Source: Cyanobacteriota bacterium (GTDB taxonomy: Bacteria; Cyanobacteriota; Cyanobacteriia; SKYG9). From it: a stretch of 19,701 nt of DNA. The stretch is from positions 1 to 19,701 of the forward strand of contig JANWZG010000012.1 of the NCBI GenBank assembly GCA_025054735.1, in the 5' to 3' direction. Shown piece after piece: positions 1 through 7,906 of this stretch; position 1 is the first letter of the stretch; each line of letters begins with the position of its first letter. Made by a program: the position numbers and the translations under genes. The notes below the pieces were generated by a model. The model was not told the DNA's origin, ran no database searches, and saw only the letters and a program-made list of their open reading frames with translations.

Positions 1-1
1 C

Positions 2-655
2 AGCCTTGAACGATCCAATGAGTTGTTGCACATCACCTGTGTTGATGACCATGCCGACTTGATCTTGGCGGATTTAGCGATTGGTGACAGTGTAGCGGTC
101 GATGGCATTTGCTTAACCGTAACTACTGTCCTGCCTCAAGGGTTTATCGCCACAGCATCCCCCGAAACGTTGTATCGCACGACCTTGGGTGAGTTGCGTC
201 AGCAATCACGGGTAAACCTAGAAACCTCTCTGCGGGTCGGGAGTAAGTTGGGTGGACATTTTGTCACCGGGCATGTGGATGGTGTGGGCCAAGTGGAGGC
301 GATCGTGCAAACTGCTACCTCCTGGGAGATGAGTTTTGTGGTGACTGACGGGCAAATTAGTCGCTATATCGTACCCAAAGGTAGCATTGCTGTTAATGGT
401 GTCAGCTTGACGGTAGCAGCTTGTAACCAGGAAGGTTCTTGGTTTAAGGTAGCTGTAATTCCCCACAGCTATGCCTCTACCAATCTTCAGTTCCTAAAAG
501 TAGGCAGTCGCGTGAACTTAGAGGGTGACATCTTGGGCAAGTATGTCGAAAAGTTCTTGCGCATTGTCCCACCTACAGACACTGCTCTAGACAGCTATGA
601 TGGTCATCCTGTAGATATCAGCCTCTCATTTTTGGCAGAACATGGTTATGTGTAA
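2..655 (+). CDS. ribE: Riboflavin synthase alpha subunit, 5' end outside the window
   Basis: Converts two molecules of 6,7-dimethyl-8-ribityllumazine to riboflavin plus a pyrimidinedione, the last step of riboflavin synthesis in the cytoplasm. The family's tandem lumazine-binding repeats are visible: the first has SVAVDGICLTV and a GGHFVTGHVDGVG stretch, and the second has GSIAVNGVSLTV and a NLEGDILGKYVEK tail. The frame is open to the left edge (codons from base 2 read SLERSNELLHITC), so about the first 15 residues, including the usual N-terminal MFTG segment, lie upstream. The in-frame TTG at 23 is therefore not the real start. The visible 217 residues fit the family length of about 210-220. 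No other riboflavin gene is in view and a 113-bp gap separates it from the permease gene. The identification is firm. Confidence 0.95.
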   Translation, partial: SLERSNELLHITCVDDHADLILADLAIGDSVAVDGICLTVTTVLPQGFIATASPETLYRTTLGELRQQSRVNLETSLRVGSKLGGHFVTGHVDGVGQVEAIVQTATSWEMSFVVTDGQISRYIVPKGSIAVNGVSLTVAACNQEGSWFKVAVIPHSYASTNLQFLKVGSRVNLEGDILGKYVEKFLRIVPPTDTALDSYDGHPVDISLSFLAEHGYV

Positions 656-768
656 TACCAGTTCAATGATAAAAGCCTAGTTGCAAAAATCTTTCAATTT
701 CTCACAACGCAAAAGAGTTACAATTATCCCCAACAATTTGCTGGGCAAGAGACTGATTAGCAACAACG

Positions 769-2430
769 ATGACGAAGGCTTGGAAGCAAAATCGACACTT
801 AATGCCATTTGGACGGTTGGGTTGGATGCTAGCTGTGGGCGCGATTGCCTTAGTACTCTCTGCTCCGATTCTAGTGGTATTAGGGAGTCTATTTACTGAT
901 GCTAGGGCAGTTTGGCAACACTTGGCAGCAACCGTTTTGTGGCGCTACATCACAAACTCGTTGCTGTTGGTAGTAGGGGTAGGAATAGGCGTACTGACGA
1001 TCGGCGCGGGCACTGCTTGGCTGACAACCCTATGTCGGTTTCCTGGTGGTCGGCTATTTGAGTGGTTGTTACTATTGCCCCTGGCGGCTCCTGCCTACGT
1101 TCTAGCCTATACTTACACTGAATGGTTAGATGTAGCTGGACCAGTGCAGCAATGGCTACGAAATCTATTTCAGTGGCACTACGGAGACTACTGGTTTCCT
1201 AATGTGCGGTCTCTATGGGGAGCAATCTTGATGCTGACCTTAGTGCTCTATCCCTACGTGTATTTGTTGGCACGGGTCGCCTTTTTACAGCAATCGACTA
1301 CGATTGTTGAAGCTAGTCGCACCCTAGGCTGCAATCCATGGCAGAGCTTTAGAAAAGTGGCCCTACCCCTAGCGCGACCAGCCATCACTGCTGGTCTAGC
1401 CCTGGCCCTAATGGAAACCTTGGGGGACTTTGGCACCGTGCAGCATTTTAGTGTTGATACCTTCACCACCGGTATATATCGGGTCTGGTTAGCCCTAGAC
1501 GAGCGGCAGGCATCCATGCAAATGTCAGCGGTATTGTTGCTGTCTGTGCTGTGGCTGATATGGCTAGAGCGTTGGTCACGGGGACAAGCCCGCTATTACC
1601 AAACCACGAGTCGTCATCAGCATCTAAGCCAATACCATCTGCATGGATGGCGAGGGTGGGGAGCTAGTTTGGTGTGTGCTATACCGATCGTCCTGGGATT
1701 TTTGCTACCTGCTGGGCTGTTGGTTTGGATGGCATTCACTAGTCCTGATGCCGATCGTCAATTTTGGCAATACGCTCGCAATAGTCTGGTGCTAGCCCTG
1801 ATTGCTGCCAGCATTACAACAGCGATCGCTCTCATTCTCGGCTATGGTGAACGCCTGCATCACCGCACTCCCCAACTCCGCATCATGACCTCGCTAGCAG
1901 GCATCGGCTATGCTATCCCTGGATCTGTGATTGCCGTCGGCATTATGATTCCCATTAATCGGTTCAATGCTGCCCTCAGCAGCACCATAAACACCAGTCT
2001 TGGCCTACCCCCTACCTTGCTACTGAGTGGAATCATCGCTGTGATATTTGCCTACGTGGTAAGATTTCTGGCCGTTGCTCAAAACCCAGTGGAATCTGGC
2101 CTTAACACCATCAAACCTAGTTTTGATGAAGCTGCTAGTTCTCTAGGGCATAGTGCAGCTAGCATCCTGACCCAAGTTCACCTGCCACTGCTGAACGGTA
2201 GTTTGTTCTCAGCAGTCTTGCTAGTGTTTGTAGATGTCATGAAAGAACTGCCAGCAACCCTGATTATTCGCCCCTTTAACTTTGACACCCTGGCCGTGCG
2301 AACCTATCAACTTGCCGCTGATGAACGCCTGGCAGAGGCTGCACCAGCAGCACTGACGATCGTCCTTGTAGGGTTAGTGCCTGTGCTACTCCTGAGTTGG
2401 CAGATCCGGCGATCGCGCACGATCGCCTAG
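769..2430 (+). CDS. Fe(III)-type ABC transporter permease, fused two-domain (FbpB/FutB-like)
   Basis: Inner-membrane permease that in this family moves ferric iron delivered by a periplasmic binding protein, powered by a separate ATPase. The 553 residues hold two homologous permease halves of about six hydrophobic helices each. Each half carries the cytoplasmic EAA loop that docks on the ATPase: EASRTLGCNPWQSF near residues 181-194 and EAASSLGHSAASIL near 454-467. The MKELPATLIIRPFNFDTLA segment at 491-509 is typical of the iron(III) branch (COG1178). The ATG at 769 gives a short charged N terminus before the first helix. A longer-frame ORF across 681-899 is a shadow. Neither a binding-protein gene nor an ATPase gene is adjacent, so partners must be encoded elsewhere. 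Substrate is inferred from family; another metal or anion is possible. Confidence 0.9.
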   Translation: MTKAWKQNRHLMPFGRLGWMLAVGAIALVLSAPILVVLGSLFTDARAVWQHLAATVLWRYITNSLLLVVGVGIGVLTIGAGTAWLTTLCRFPGGRLFEWLLLLPLAAPAYVLAYTYTEWLDVAGPVQQWLRNLFQWHYGDYWFPNVRSLWGAILMLTLVLYPYVYLLARVAFLQQSTTIVEASRTLGCNPWQSFRKVALPLARPAITAGLALALMETLGDFGTVQHFSVDTFTTGIYRVWLALDERQASMQMSAVLLLSVLWLIWLERWSRGQARYYQTTSRHQHLSQYHLHGWRGWGASLVCAIPIVLGFLLPAGLLVWMAFTSPDADRQFWQYARNSLVLALIAASITTAIALILGYGERLHHRTPQLRIMTSLAGIGYAIPGSVIAVGIMIPINRFNAALSSTINTSLGLPPTLLLSGIIAVIFAYVVRFLAVAQNPVESGLNTIKPSFDEAASSLGHSAASILTQVHLPLLNGSLFSAVLLVFVDVMKELPATLIIRPFNFDTLAVRTYQLAADERLAEAAPAALTIVLVGLVPVLLLSWQIRRSRTIA

Positions 2431-2472
2431 CAACCCTACTGACGGTAATAGACCCTAACTTACTGGACTTAA

Positions 2473-3636
2473 CTATTTGACTATGCAGATTCCAGCCAAG
2501 GATACAGTGCATTGCTCAGCCTTAACAGCCCGCTCTAGCTGATTAGAGGCTTGATTGTAGACATAATCTCCAGCAGGCACCAAGCGATTAGGGTTAGCGC
2601 AATAGACAAAGCCTTGAGTGGGATTGTTTCGCTCAGGAAACGCTACAACCACCAGGGAACCACGAGCAGGTGGACAGCTATCTAATACTGTCAGCCCGTA
2701 GTCAGTTTGCAGTAATTGCCGACGGGGATCAGGAGTAGTAGCAGGTGCTTGGGGCGTAGCAGGTGTAGTGGGGGTAGTAGGCTGAGCCGCTGTGGTTACC
2801 GGAGTAAGCTTATCGGTTGCGATGTCATAGGTATAGTCGCCAGCCGCCACAAACCGACTAGGATTGGCGCAGTAGGTGGCTTGCTGGGCTTGAGCAGAGG
2901 CTGGAACTGTAATACGAACAGTGGCAGTTCCAGGGGGTGGACAGGTGTCTAGCAGAGTTAACTGAAGCCGTTGAGCCACAACATCCCGACGTTGATCTAC
3001 CAGTGTAATGCTCTGAGAGGTGGGGTTGTAGGTATACAGTCCTGGCCCAATGTCACGGGTACACCGCTCTTCAGCACCGATGCGGATGCGGGCAACATCC
3101 GGAATTCCACAGCCAATCACCCGTAACTTTAAAATATCGTTCATTACCTTGTCAGCTTCAGCCATTTGGGTACTACCCCCTTCAGCAATGCCAGAGGTTA
3201 ACAGGGTATAGCGGCCTCTAGTGTTGCCTTGAGCCAGTACCAACAGGCGATAGGCTCCTGTAGCAGGGATTTGGGCTTTCACAGCACCAGTTGTAGCATC
3301 AAAGGCGATTTGGCGACCTGTTCTCGCTTCAACTAGCACAAGTATCGGCTTTAGGTTGCTGCCCTCTTCAACGTCAATAGCTATTTCTATCTGATCGCCC
3401 CTGTTGGCGTTAAAGGAGAACTGTTGGCCAATCGCCTGTTGTACAGGAGCATTTCTCATGGATTGATTTCTAAACCGAAAGCGCTGGGAGTTGCTGTTAA
3501 TGAAGCCGCTGACTTCTCCATTTTGCAAGGTGTTGGCTAGTGCTGCTGATACAGATTGGACAACAATTGCACCAGCGATAATTGCCGCAGTGACTAGGCG
3601 CTGACAATGTTGGCGAGTGAACATAGACCTCTGCAT
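2473..3636 (-). CDS. Secreted protein: PPC-like domain plus three Cys-containing modules
   Basis: Function not recognised. The 387-residue product starts with a basic region and hydrophobic helix ending near ALANT (about residues 14-35), a plausible signal peptide. Residues 38-148 resemble a bacterial pre-peptidase C-terminal (PPC-like) beta domain, with GDQIEIAIDVEEGS, then TGAYRLLVLAQGNTRGRYTL. Three related modules follow: 167-215 (Cys176, Cys192), 222-280 (Cys232, Cys256) and 313-372 (Cys321, Cys346). The last two share LDxCPP, then YCANPxR and AGDYxY. A Thr/Pro-rich linker (281-305) separates modules two and three, and a final Cys pair lies at 376 and 384. Paired cysteines suggest disulfides in an exported protein. 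It is divergent from clpP with a 298-bp shared upstream region. ATG at 3624 (Met5) is an alternative start. Confidence 0.8.
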   Translation of the reverse strand: MQRSMFTRQHCQRLVTAAIIAGAIVVQSVSAALANTLQNGEVSGFINSNSQRFRFRNQSMRNAPVQQAIGQQFSFNANRGDQIEIAIDVEEGSNLKPILVLVEARTGRQIAFDATTGAVKAQIPATGAYRLLVLAQGNTRGRYTLLTSGIAEGGSTQMAEADKVMNDILKLRVIGCGIPDVARIRIGAEERCTRDIGPGLYTYNPTSQSITLVDQRRDVVAQRLQLTLLDTCPPPGTATVRITVPASAQAQQATYCANPSRFVAAGDYTYDIATDKLTPVTTAAQPTTPTTPATPQAPATTPDPRRQLLQTDYGLTVLDSCPPARGSLVVVAFPERNNPTQGFVYCANPNRLVPAGDYVYNQASNQLERAVKAEQCTVSLAGICIVK

Positions 3637-3934
3637 TCCCTACAAAAACAACTGCTGAGTTCAAATTTTAACGTCACACTAGCAGACGAATTCTAGAAAA
3701 ATCCTGTTCCCTAGTAACATAACGCTATGGACTAAGTACCATTAATCTCTACCTGTGCATTACCTGACTCTGATCTTGTAACCATGACTACGATCGCAGT
3801 GCTTTTGCCTGTAACTGGCATAACTAGTTTCTGTCGAGCTAGCAGCAGCAAGCAGAAACCAGCGATCACCTTCAACCTAAGCGCAAACTAGTCGTTAGAA
3901 TGAGAAAGAAAGTAAGAGTGAACACGTAAAGTAG
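3637..3934. other. Intergenic region between divergent secreted-protein and clpP genes
   Basis: This 298-bp gap must hold the promoters for both divergent genes. A 7-bp inverted repeat (GTTTCTG at 3827-3833, CAGAAAC at 3853-3859) encloses 19 bases and could form a hairpin in the clpP leader or bind a regulator. No T-run follows it, so it is not a convincing terminator. No small ORF or RNA gene was recognised. Confidence 0.4.
3896..3901 (+). promoter_or_regulatory. Possible -10 element for clpP
   Basis: TAGAAT matches the TATAAT consensus at five of six positions and lies 33 bases upstream of the first clpP start codon. A -35 partner is poor: TTCAAC at 3871-3876 with a 19-base spacer. This is a guess from sequence only. 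Confidence 0.25.
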
Positions 3935-4555
3935 ATGAGCGCTGCCATGATCCCAACTGTTATTGAAAATTCTGGACGAGGTGAACGTGCCTTTGACATC
4001 TATTCTCGACTGCTGCGAGAGCGGATTGTTTTCCTCAGACAAGAGGTAACCGCCGAATCTGCTAACCTTGTCGTGGCTCAACTGCTGTTCTTAGAAGCTG
4101 AAGATCCAGAAAAGGACATCTATTTGTACATTCACTCACCCGGTGGGTCAGTCAATGCTGGACTAGGTATTTATGACACTATGAACTATATCCGTCCTGA
4201 TGTTTGGACGGTCTGTCTGGGAATGGCAGCTAGCATGGGAGCATTTCTACTCAGTGCTGGCACTAAGGGCAAGCGCATCAGTCTTCCCCATGCTCGGATT
4301 ATGATTCACCAGCCGAGCGGTGGTGCTCAAGGTCAAGCTACGGATATTGAAATTCAAGCCCGAGAGATCATCTATCTCAAGCGACGACTGAATGAGTGTC
4401 TAGCAGCCCATACAGGACAACCATTGGAGCGGATCCAAGAGGATACTGAGCGTGATTTCTTTATGTCAGCGGCTGAGGCAGTCGATTATGGACTCATTGA
4501 CCGGGTAGTCGATCGTCGCGCTACTGCTACCCAGTCACTAGTAGGTGTAGGCTAG
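3935..4555 (+). CDS. clpP: ATP-dependent Clp protease proteolytic subunit
   Basis: Serine peptidase that forms the barrel of the Clp protease and degrades proteins fed to it by an AAA+ unfoldase in the cytoplasm. The 206 residues cover the whole family. The triad is present: Ser100 in GMAASMGA, His125 in RIMIHQP and Asp174 in DTERDFF. The oligomer and substrate-channel segments (IHSPGGSV, GQATDIEI) are intact. Cyanobacteria carry several ClpP paralogues, and the IENSGRGERAFDIYSRLLRERI start resembles paralogues beginning MIP. An in-frame ATG at 3947 (Met5) would give exactly that start and is a serious alternative to 3935. Neither site has a clear Shine-Dalgarno sequence. No chaperone gene is adjacent. 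The lipoprotein gene follows on the same strand. Confidence 0.95.
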   Translation: MSAAMIPTVIENSGRGERAFDIYSRLLRERIVFLRQEVTAESANLVVAQLLFLEAEDPEKDIYLYIHSPGGSVNAGLGIYDTMNYIRPDVWTVCLGMAASMGAFLLSAGTKGKRISLPHARIMIHQPSGGAQGQATDIEIQAREIIYLKRRLNECLAAHTGQPLERIQEDTERDFFMSAAEAVDYGLIDRVVDRRATATQSLVGVG

Positions 4556-4651
4556 GGAACTGTGCTGAGTATTGCTGTGTTCAGAGCTGTGGCTGCACTT
4601 AGCATCTGGTATCGTCAACTATGCAGCACATTTGGGCGAAGCCTTGCGCAG

Positions 4652-5401
4652 ATGCGGCTCTTGGGGATTAGTGTGTTCGCTGTACTCATGTTGACTGGCT
4701 GTGTTAAATATGAGGTGGGGCTGAACTTTAGCACAACTCATTACGGCACGATCGTACAGCACATCAAGCTAGGGCAACGATTCACCGTTTTTAGCGGTCA
4801 GTCTGCTGAGCAGTGGCTAACCACGCTGGAACAACGAGCACGCTCCTTAGGAGGTAGCGCTAGTCGCCTGTCTAGCCAAGAAGTGATTTTAACGATGCCC
4901 TTCTACAATGGCGCTGACTTGATGCAACGCTTCAATCAGTTTTTTAATCCGTCCTCGGAATCGGGTAATCAGCAATTAGTGGAGTTGCCATCGCTGAGTC
5001 CGACTCTAACCTTACAGCAAACCAATGCCCTGTTTGCCGTGCGCAATCACCTTATCTATGATGTGGATTTGCAACCACTAGGTGTGGTTGGTGCTGATGG
5101 TAACCAATTGATCAACACTAGCTCGCTGATAGAGTTGCAGTTAGGTCTGAGCACACCTTGGGGAGCTACAGTTTTGGAGCCTGTAACTCAGGTAGAGCGA
5201 GTTGAGTTATTACCAGACGGTCACTCCCTTGTTTGGATCCTAAAGCCAGGCCAAGTAAATCACCTAGAAGCTATTTTCTGGCTACCGAATCCATTGGGCA
5301 TTGGGATTGCTGTCATTGTCATAGCAGTATTAGGTGGTGCTCTTCTCCGCTACCGCATCCTGTCACCACCCGTGTTGCCGCCTATGGTACCCTTTACCTA
5401 A
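4652..5401 (+). CDS. DUF3153-type lipoprotein
   Basis: Member of a family I recognise from cyanobacteria as DUF3153; its function is unknown. From the ATG at 4652 the protein has 249 residues and begins with a short hydrophobic signal ending in the lipobox LTGC at residues 14-17, so it should be a lipid-anchored envelope protein. The frame is open further back to a GTG at 4562, but that start would bury the lipobox behind 30 extra residues, so 4652 is preferred. The middle is a soluble mixed region (KYEVGLNFSTTHYGTIVQHIKLG through NHLIYDVDLQPLGV). Near the end WILKPGQVNHLEAIFWLPNPLG precedes a single transmembrane helix (GIAVIVIAVLGGALL) and a short basic tail. It lies 96 bases after clpP and may be cotranscribed. 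It overlaps the next gene tail to tail by 8 bases. Confidence 0.8.
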   Translation: MRLLGISVFAVLMLTGCVKYEVGLNFSTTHYGTIVQHIKLGQRFTVFSGQSAEQWLTTLEQRARSLGGSASRLSSQEVILTMPFYNGADLMQRFNQFFNPSSESGNQQLVELPSLSPTLTLQQTNALFAVRNHLIYDVDLQPLGVVGADGNQLINTSSLIELQLGLSTPWGATVLEPVTQVERVELLPDGHSLVWILKPGQVNHLEAIFWLPNPLGIGIAVIVIAVLGGALLRYRILSPPVLPPMVPFT

Positions 5402-5801
5402 ACATAGCCTCGACCTTGGTCGTGTGCTGCTTACAGTAGTAAGGGATGCCCGCTATGGTTGCCGCAGCAATGTAGCCTCCCACTGCTGTCGCTCGATCGT
5501 CTTGGTTACTGGGCAAATTAGGAGCAGGTAGATCGAAAAAATTTTGCTGAAATACACCTAGAACTAAGTCTTGAACGGTTTTGACACTAGCGTTGTCCAA
5601 CACACTGCATATGCCTCTAGCCATGCGGATGTTATTGGCTGACCCAAGCTGAGACACAACCGATGCCACCAATGGCTCATCCTTAACGATGGTGTCAAGT
5701 GCTTGCAAATAGCTAGCATCTGATGACAATGCTGGCTTGGGTAGCAGGCTCATTGCAGCGATTGTAGTAATAGTTACTAAAAATGTCTGGTTACTGTTCA
5801 C
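5394..5801 (-). CDS. Small secreted protein, DUF732-like
   Basis: A 135-residue protein with an N-terminal hydrophobic segment (residues 7-25) that reads as a signal peptide ending near PALSSDA, so probably exported. The mature part has two cysteines: Cys65 in ARGICSVL and Cys123 in IPYYCKQH near the end. This matches the DUF732 pattern, small helical exported proteins best known from mycobacteria with one mid-protein and one terminal Cys-containing helix, probably disulfide-linked. The assignment rests on pattern memory and not an alignment, so another small secreted family is possible. Role unknown. It converges on the DUF3153 gene and overlaps its last 8 bases. A 370-bp gap lies upstream. 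Confidence 0.65.
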   Translation of the reverse strand: MNSNQTFLVTITTIAAMSLLPKPALSSDASYLQALDTIVKDEPLVASVVSQLGSANNIRMARGICSVLDNASVKTVQDLVLGVFQQNFFDLPAPNLPSNQDDRATAVGGYIAAATIAGIPYYCKQHTTKVEAMFR

Positions 5802-6171
5802 AAATTTTCCCCATAGAAAACAACAGGTTTAAGTTGTAACCATCTGTCAAGCCCAGATAAAGACTACTGATGGTATTCGAACTACCACAAGCTGTGAAAC
5901 CACGACTCTGCTAGTCAATACAACACAGATGCAATACTGCTGGATGTCTACTGACGGCAATGCAAGAATTAGCCTAGACGTTTATAGGAAGGATGTTAGT
6001 CCTCACACTATGAGCTTCAACAGCAATCACGTCCTCACTTTCCCTTTCAGGGCTATATGATTAGCCGCACTGGAATCAGATGTGGGTAATCAGATATTCA
6101 TCAATTGGTTTCAAGCAACTAAGTTGTTCAAGTCTAGCCTATATCACCCGAACTCGGCAGAGTTTTGCCAG
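5802..6171. other. Intergenic region with a degenerate repeat relative
   Basis: This gap separates the small secreted gene start from the plsY 3' end, both on the minus strand. It holds a diverged relative (about 5998-6040) of the tandem repeat near 7900. It also holds a compact element at 6110-6132 in which two TTCAAG direct repeats flank the palindrome CAACTAAGTTG without a gap. No convincing ORF, tRNA or T-run terminator was seen. Confidence 0.4.
5998..6040. repeat. Degenerate copy of the palindrome-associated repeat
   Basis: The order GTCCTCAC, then AACAGCAATCA, then GTCCT matches the 72-bp tandem unit at 7890-8033 with a few small insertions and substitutions. It looks like an older dispersed member of the same small intergenic repeat family. 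Its left half lacks the perfect palindrome arm. Confidence 0.45.
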
Positions 6172-6876
6172 CTAGCTTTGAGGTGTTTGAACTGACTTTT
6201 CTCCTAGGCGTGGTTCAGTACCTGCTAGTAGGCGCTGAATGTTGCTGCTGTGGCGATAAATCACATAGCTGCTGCCTATGACTGCAAACAGCCAATAGGC
6301 AACTGTAGGGTTAAGGAGGGGCATAAGGATACAGCAGGCGATCGCAGCGACAATCGACCCCAAGGACACAATCCGGCTAGCAGCTAAAACCACACCAAAC
6401 ACTGCCAGCGTCAATAATCCTACTCGCCAGTCTAGCGTTAGCAGCACACCCAACCCCGACGCTACAGACTTACCCCCTGTGAAATTTAGCCAAATCGACT
6501 TGCTGTGACCTAGCAGTGCTGCCATCCCAGTCAGCACAGACAACCAGGGCAACCATTGCTCAGTAGTAACTGTAGCCATTAAGCGATCAACTCCTGAAGG
6601 CAACAGGGCTTGCACTACCGTGGGGTATAGCAGCCGAGCTAAGACGATCGCTGCTACGGCCTTGCCAATGTCCACTACGAACACCACTAAAGCAGGTAGT
6701 TTCCCCACTGTACGCAACACATTCGTCGCCCCAGTTGACCCAGAACCATGCTCTCGAATATCGATGCCCTTCAGCCATTTGCCTGCCCAATACCCTGGTG
6801 GTATTGAACCGAGAAGATAGGCAAACCCAACCAGCAAAAGATTAATCACTAACCAAAGCAGGAATGAAGAGGTCAT
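6172..6876 (-). CDS. plsY: Glycerol-3-phosphate acyltransferase PlsY
   Basis: Membrane enzyme that transfers an acyl group from acyl-phosphate to glycerol-3-phosphate, giving lysophosphatidate at the start of phospholipid synthesis. The three family motifs are present in 234 residues: GSIPPGYWAGKWLKGIDIRE with HGSGSTGATN (23-52), GHSKSIWLNFTGGKSVASG (123-141) and the C-terminal YRHSSNIQRLLAGTEPRLGEK (207-227). Several hydrophobic helices match its multi-pass topology. The frame is open to 7188, but the family starts just before the first helix, which selects the ATG at 6876 (MTSSFLLWLV). No clear Shine-Dalgarno sequence is seen. It sits alone: the acyl-phosphate synthase gene plsX is not nearby. 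The identification is firm and only the start is in slight doubt. Confidence 0.95.
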   Translation of the reverse strand: MTSSFLLWLVINLLLVGFAYLLGSIPPGYWAGKWLKGIDIREHGSGSTGATNVLRTVGKLPALVVFVVDIGKAVAAIVLARLLYPTVVQALLPSGVDRLMATVTTEQWLPWLSVLTGMAALLGHSKSIWLNFTGGKSVASGLGVLLTLDWRVGLLTLAVFGVVLAASRIVSLGSIVAAIACCILMPLLNPTVAYWLFAVIGSSYVIYRHSSNIQRLLAGTEPRLGEKSVQTPQS

Positions 6877-7061
6877 GGTACATCCATCCAAATGCTGGTT
6901 TACAAAGGGGTGCAGATTATCAACGGTGTCAAGAGTAATTCTACAGTTGAGGCGACCCTGCCACATAACTTTTCCCTGTAGAGAGCAGCAAGGTGTTGGC
7001 TGAACAGCACAGTGCCATGCTATACATCTCTTCTCAACAGTACAGCACCATACCCTAATGA

Positions 7062-7691
7062 TCAGCGTGGCAGAACATAGAGCTGTGTGAAGTAAAATCC
7101 ACCGTTTCGATCCTGAGCAACACCGATGCCTGTGTAGCGATAGTAGCTTGCTTCGATGGCCTGACGATGGGCATGACTGCGCAGCCAACCCCGAAAGGCA
7201 CGATCGGCTGTGTGGCTGTGGGAGAAGATGTAAGCAGCATTTTCTGCTACTCGTCGAGTCGGTATGATTTGATCAACGCTGTAGAGTCGTTGTTGCAAGC
7301 CGGTATGTCCAAAGGGGACACGCTTGGTGGCCATGTCTTGGCTGTGTTGACGGGCGATCTAGCTAATTCGAGCATCTAGCAAGAGGGGCAACAACCCTTT
7401 ACTAAGGCGATACTGATTAACCTGCACATGGATTGCTTGCTCTAGCTCTGCAACAGTAAGTATGCGAGGAGATGGTGTGGAAGGAGGAGGTGATGGACGA
7501 GGACGACGCTGGAAGAGGTCAGGTGTCGAACGGGGTTGATTTGGCTGTGTAGAGGATAGAGATAGTAAAGCAGACGGAGAATAGGGAAAAAGGTCGGGAG
7601 TTGGCTCATTCGCCAGAGTCATTGCTGGAATACTAAGGCAGAGCCACACCCCATAACTAGCAAGCCTTTGCCAGCGGAGAGCAACTATCAT
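7062..7691 (-). pseudogene. CAP/SCP-domain secreted protein gene with an in-frame amber stop
   Basis: The sequence codes for a secreted CAP (SCP/PR-1-like) protein of about 209 residues, broken by one TAG at 7361-7359 (codon 111). Both sides are in the same frame. Before the stop there is a signal peptide (from the ATG at 7691: MIVALRWQRL, hydrophobic to about residue 27), a Pro/Ser-rich linker with two TPDLF motifs, and the first CAP helix (EQAIHVQVNQYRLSKGLLPL). After it come IARQHSQDMA, GHTGLQQRL, AENAAYIF, the GWLRSHAHRQ segment and GIGVAQDRNGGFYFTQLYV, which are the remaining CAP core. Related proteins often have Gln at the stop position, so a CAG-to-TAG transition would explain it. TAG ends several intact genes here, so it is not reassigned. 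A sequencing error or strain variant is also possible. Confidence 0.85.
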
Positions 7692-7880
7692 CGAACAGTA
7701 CATAATAGTACATACTCGACTGGTGAATATATGCAGCATGAAGTAGGGATAATAACAGGCAGCAGAGTAAGTAAATAATCATTCTGGTTGCAGCACACAA
7801 CTGGAGATCACCATTGAGCCAATCCTCAGCTATAGCAATACACAACCCAGTTAGGCTACTGGTAGCCAGTTAGAACGTCG

Positions 7881-7906
7881 GTAGTGAGGACTTAAGTCCT
7901 CACTAC
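7881..7906. repeat. Perfect 26-bp palindrome
   Basis: The left arm GTAGTGAGGACTT is followed immediately by its exact reverse complement, with no spacer. The right arm forms the beginning of the first tandem repeat unit. The left arm is absent from the second unit, so the palindrome marks the outer edge of the array. Confidence 0.9.

Noticed and set aside
681..899. 72-codon plus-strand ORF before and overlapping the permease gene
   Set aside because: It lies in another frame, shows no family features, and its second half is covered by the clear permease frame; a shadow ORF.
5873..5887. TTCGAAC-like string resembling a tRNA T-loop
   Set aside because: GGTA/TACC can pair around it, but no acceptor stem, anticodon arm or D arm lies at the required distances.
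7359..7361. Amber codon reassigned or used as pyrrolysine/readthrough
   Set aside because: TAG is an ordinary stop for clpP, the permease, the secreted 387-residue protein and the Rpn-like gene here, and no suppressor or readthrough signal is visible; a nonsense mutation is simpler.
7657..7845. 62-codon minus-strand ORF upstream of the CAP pseudogene with a hydrophobic stretch
   Set aside because: It overlaps the signal-peptide region of the CAP gene in another frame and has no ribosome site or recognisable motif; most likely chance.
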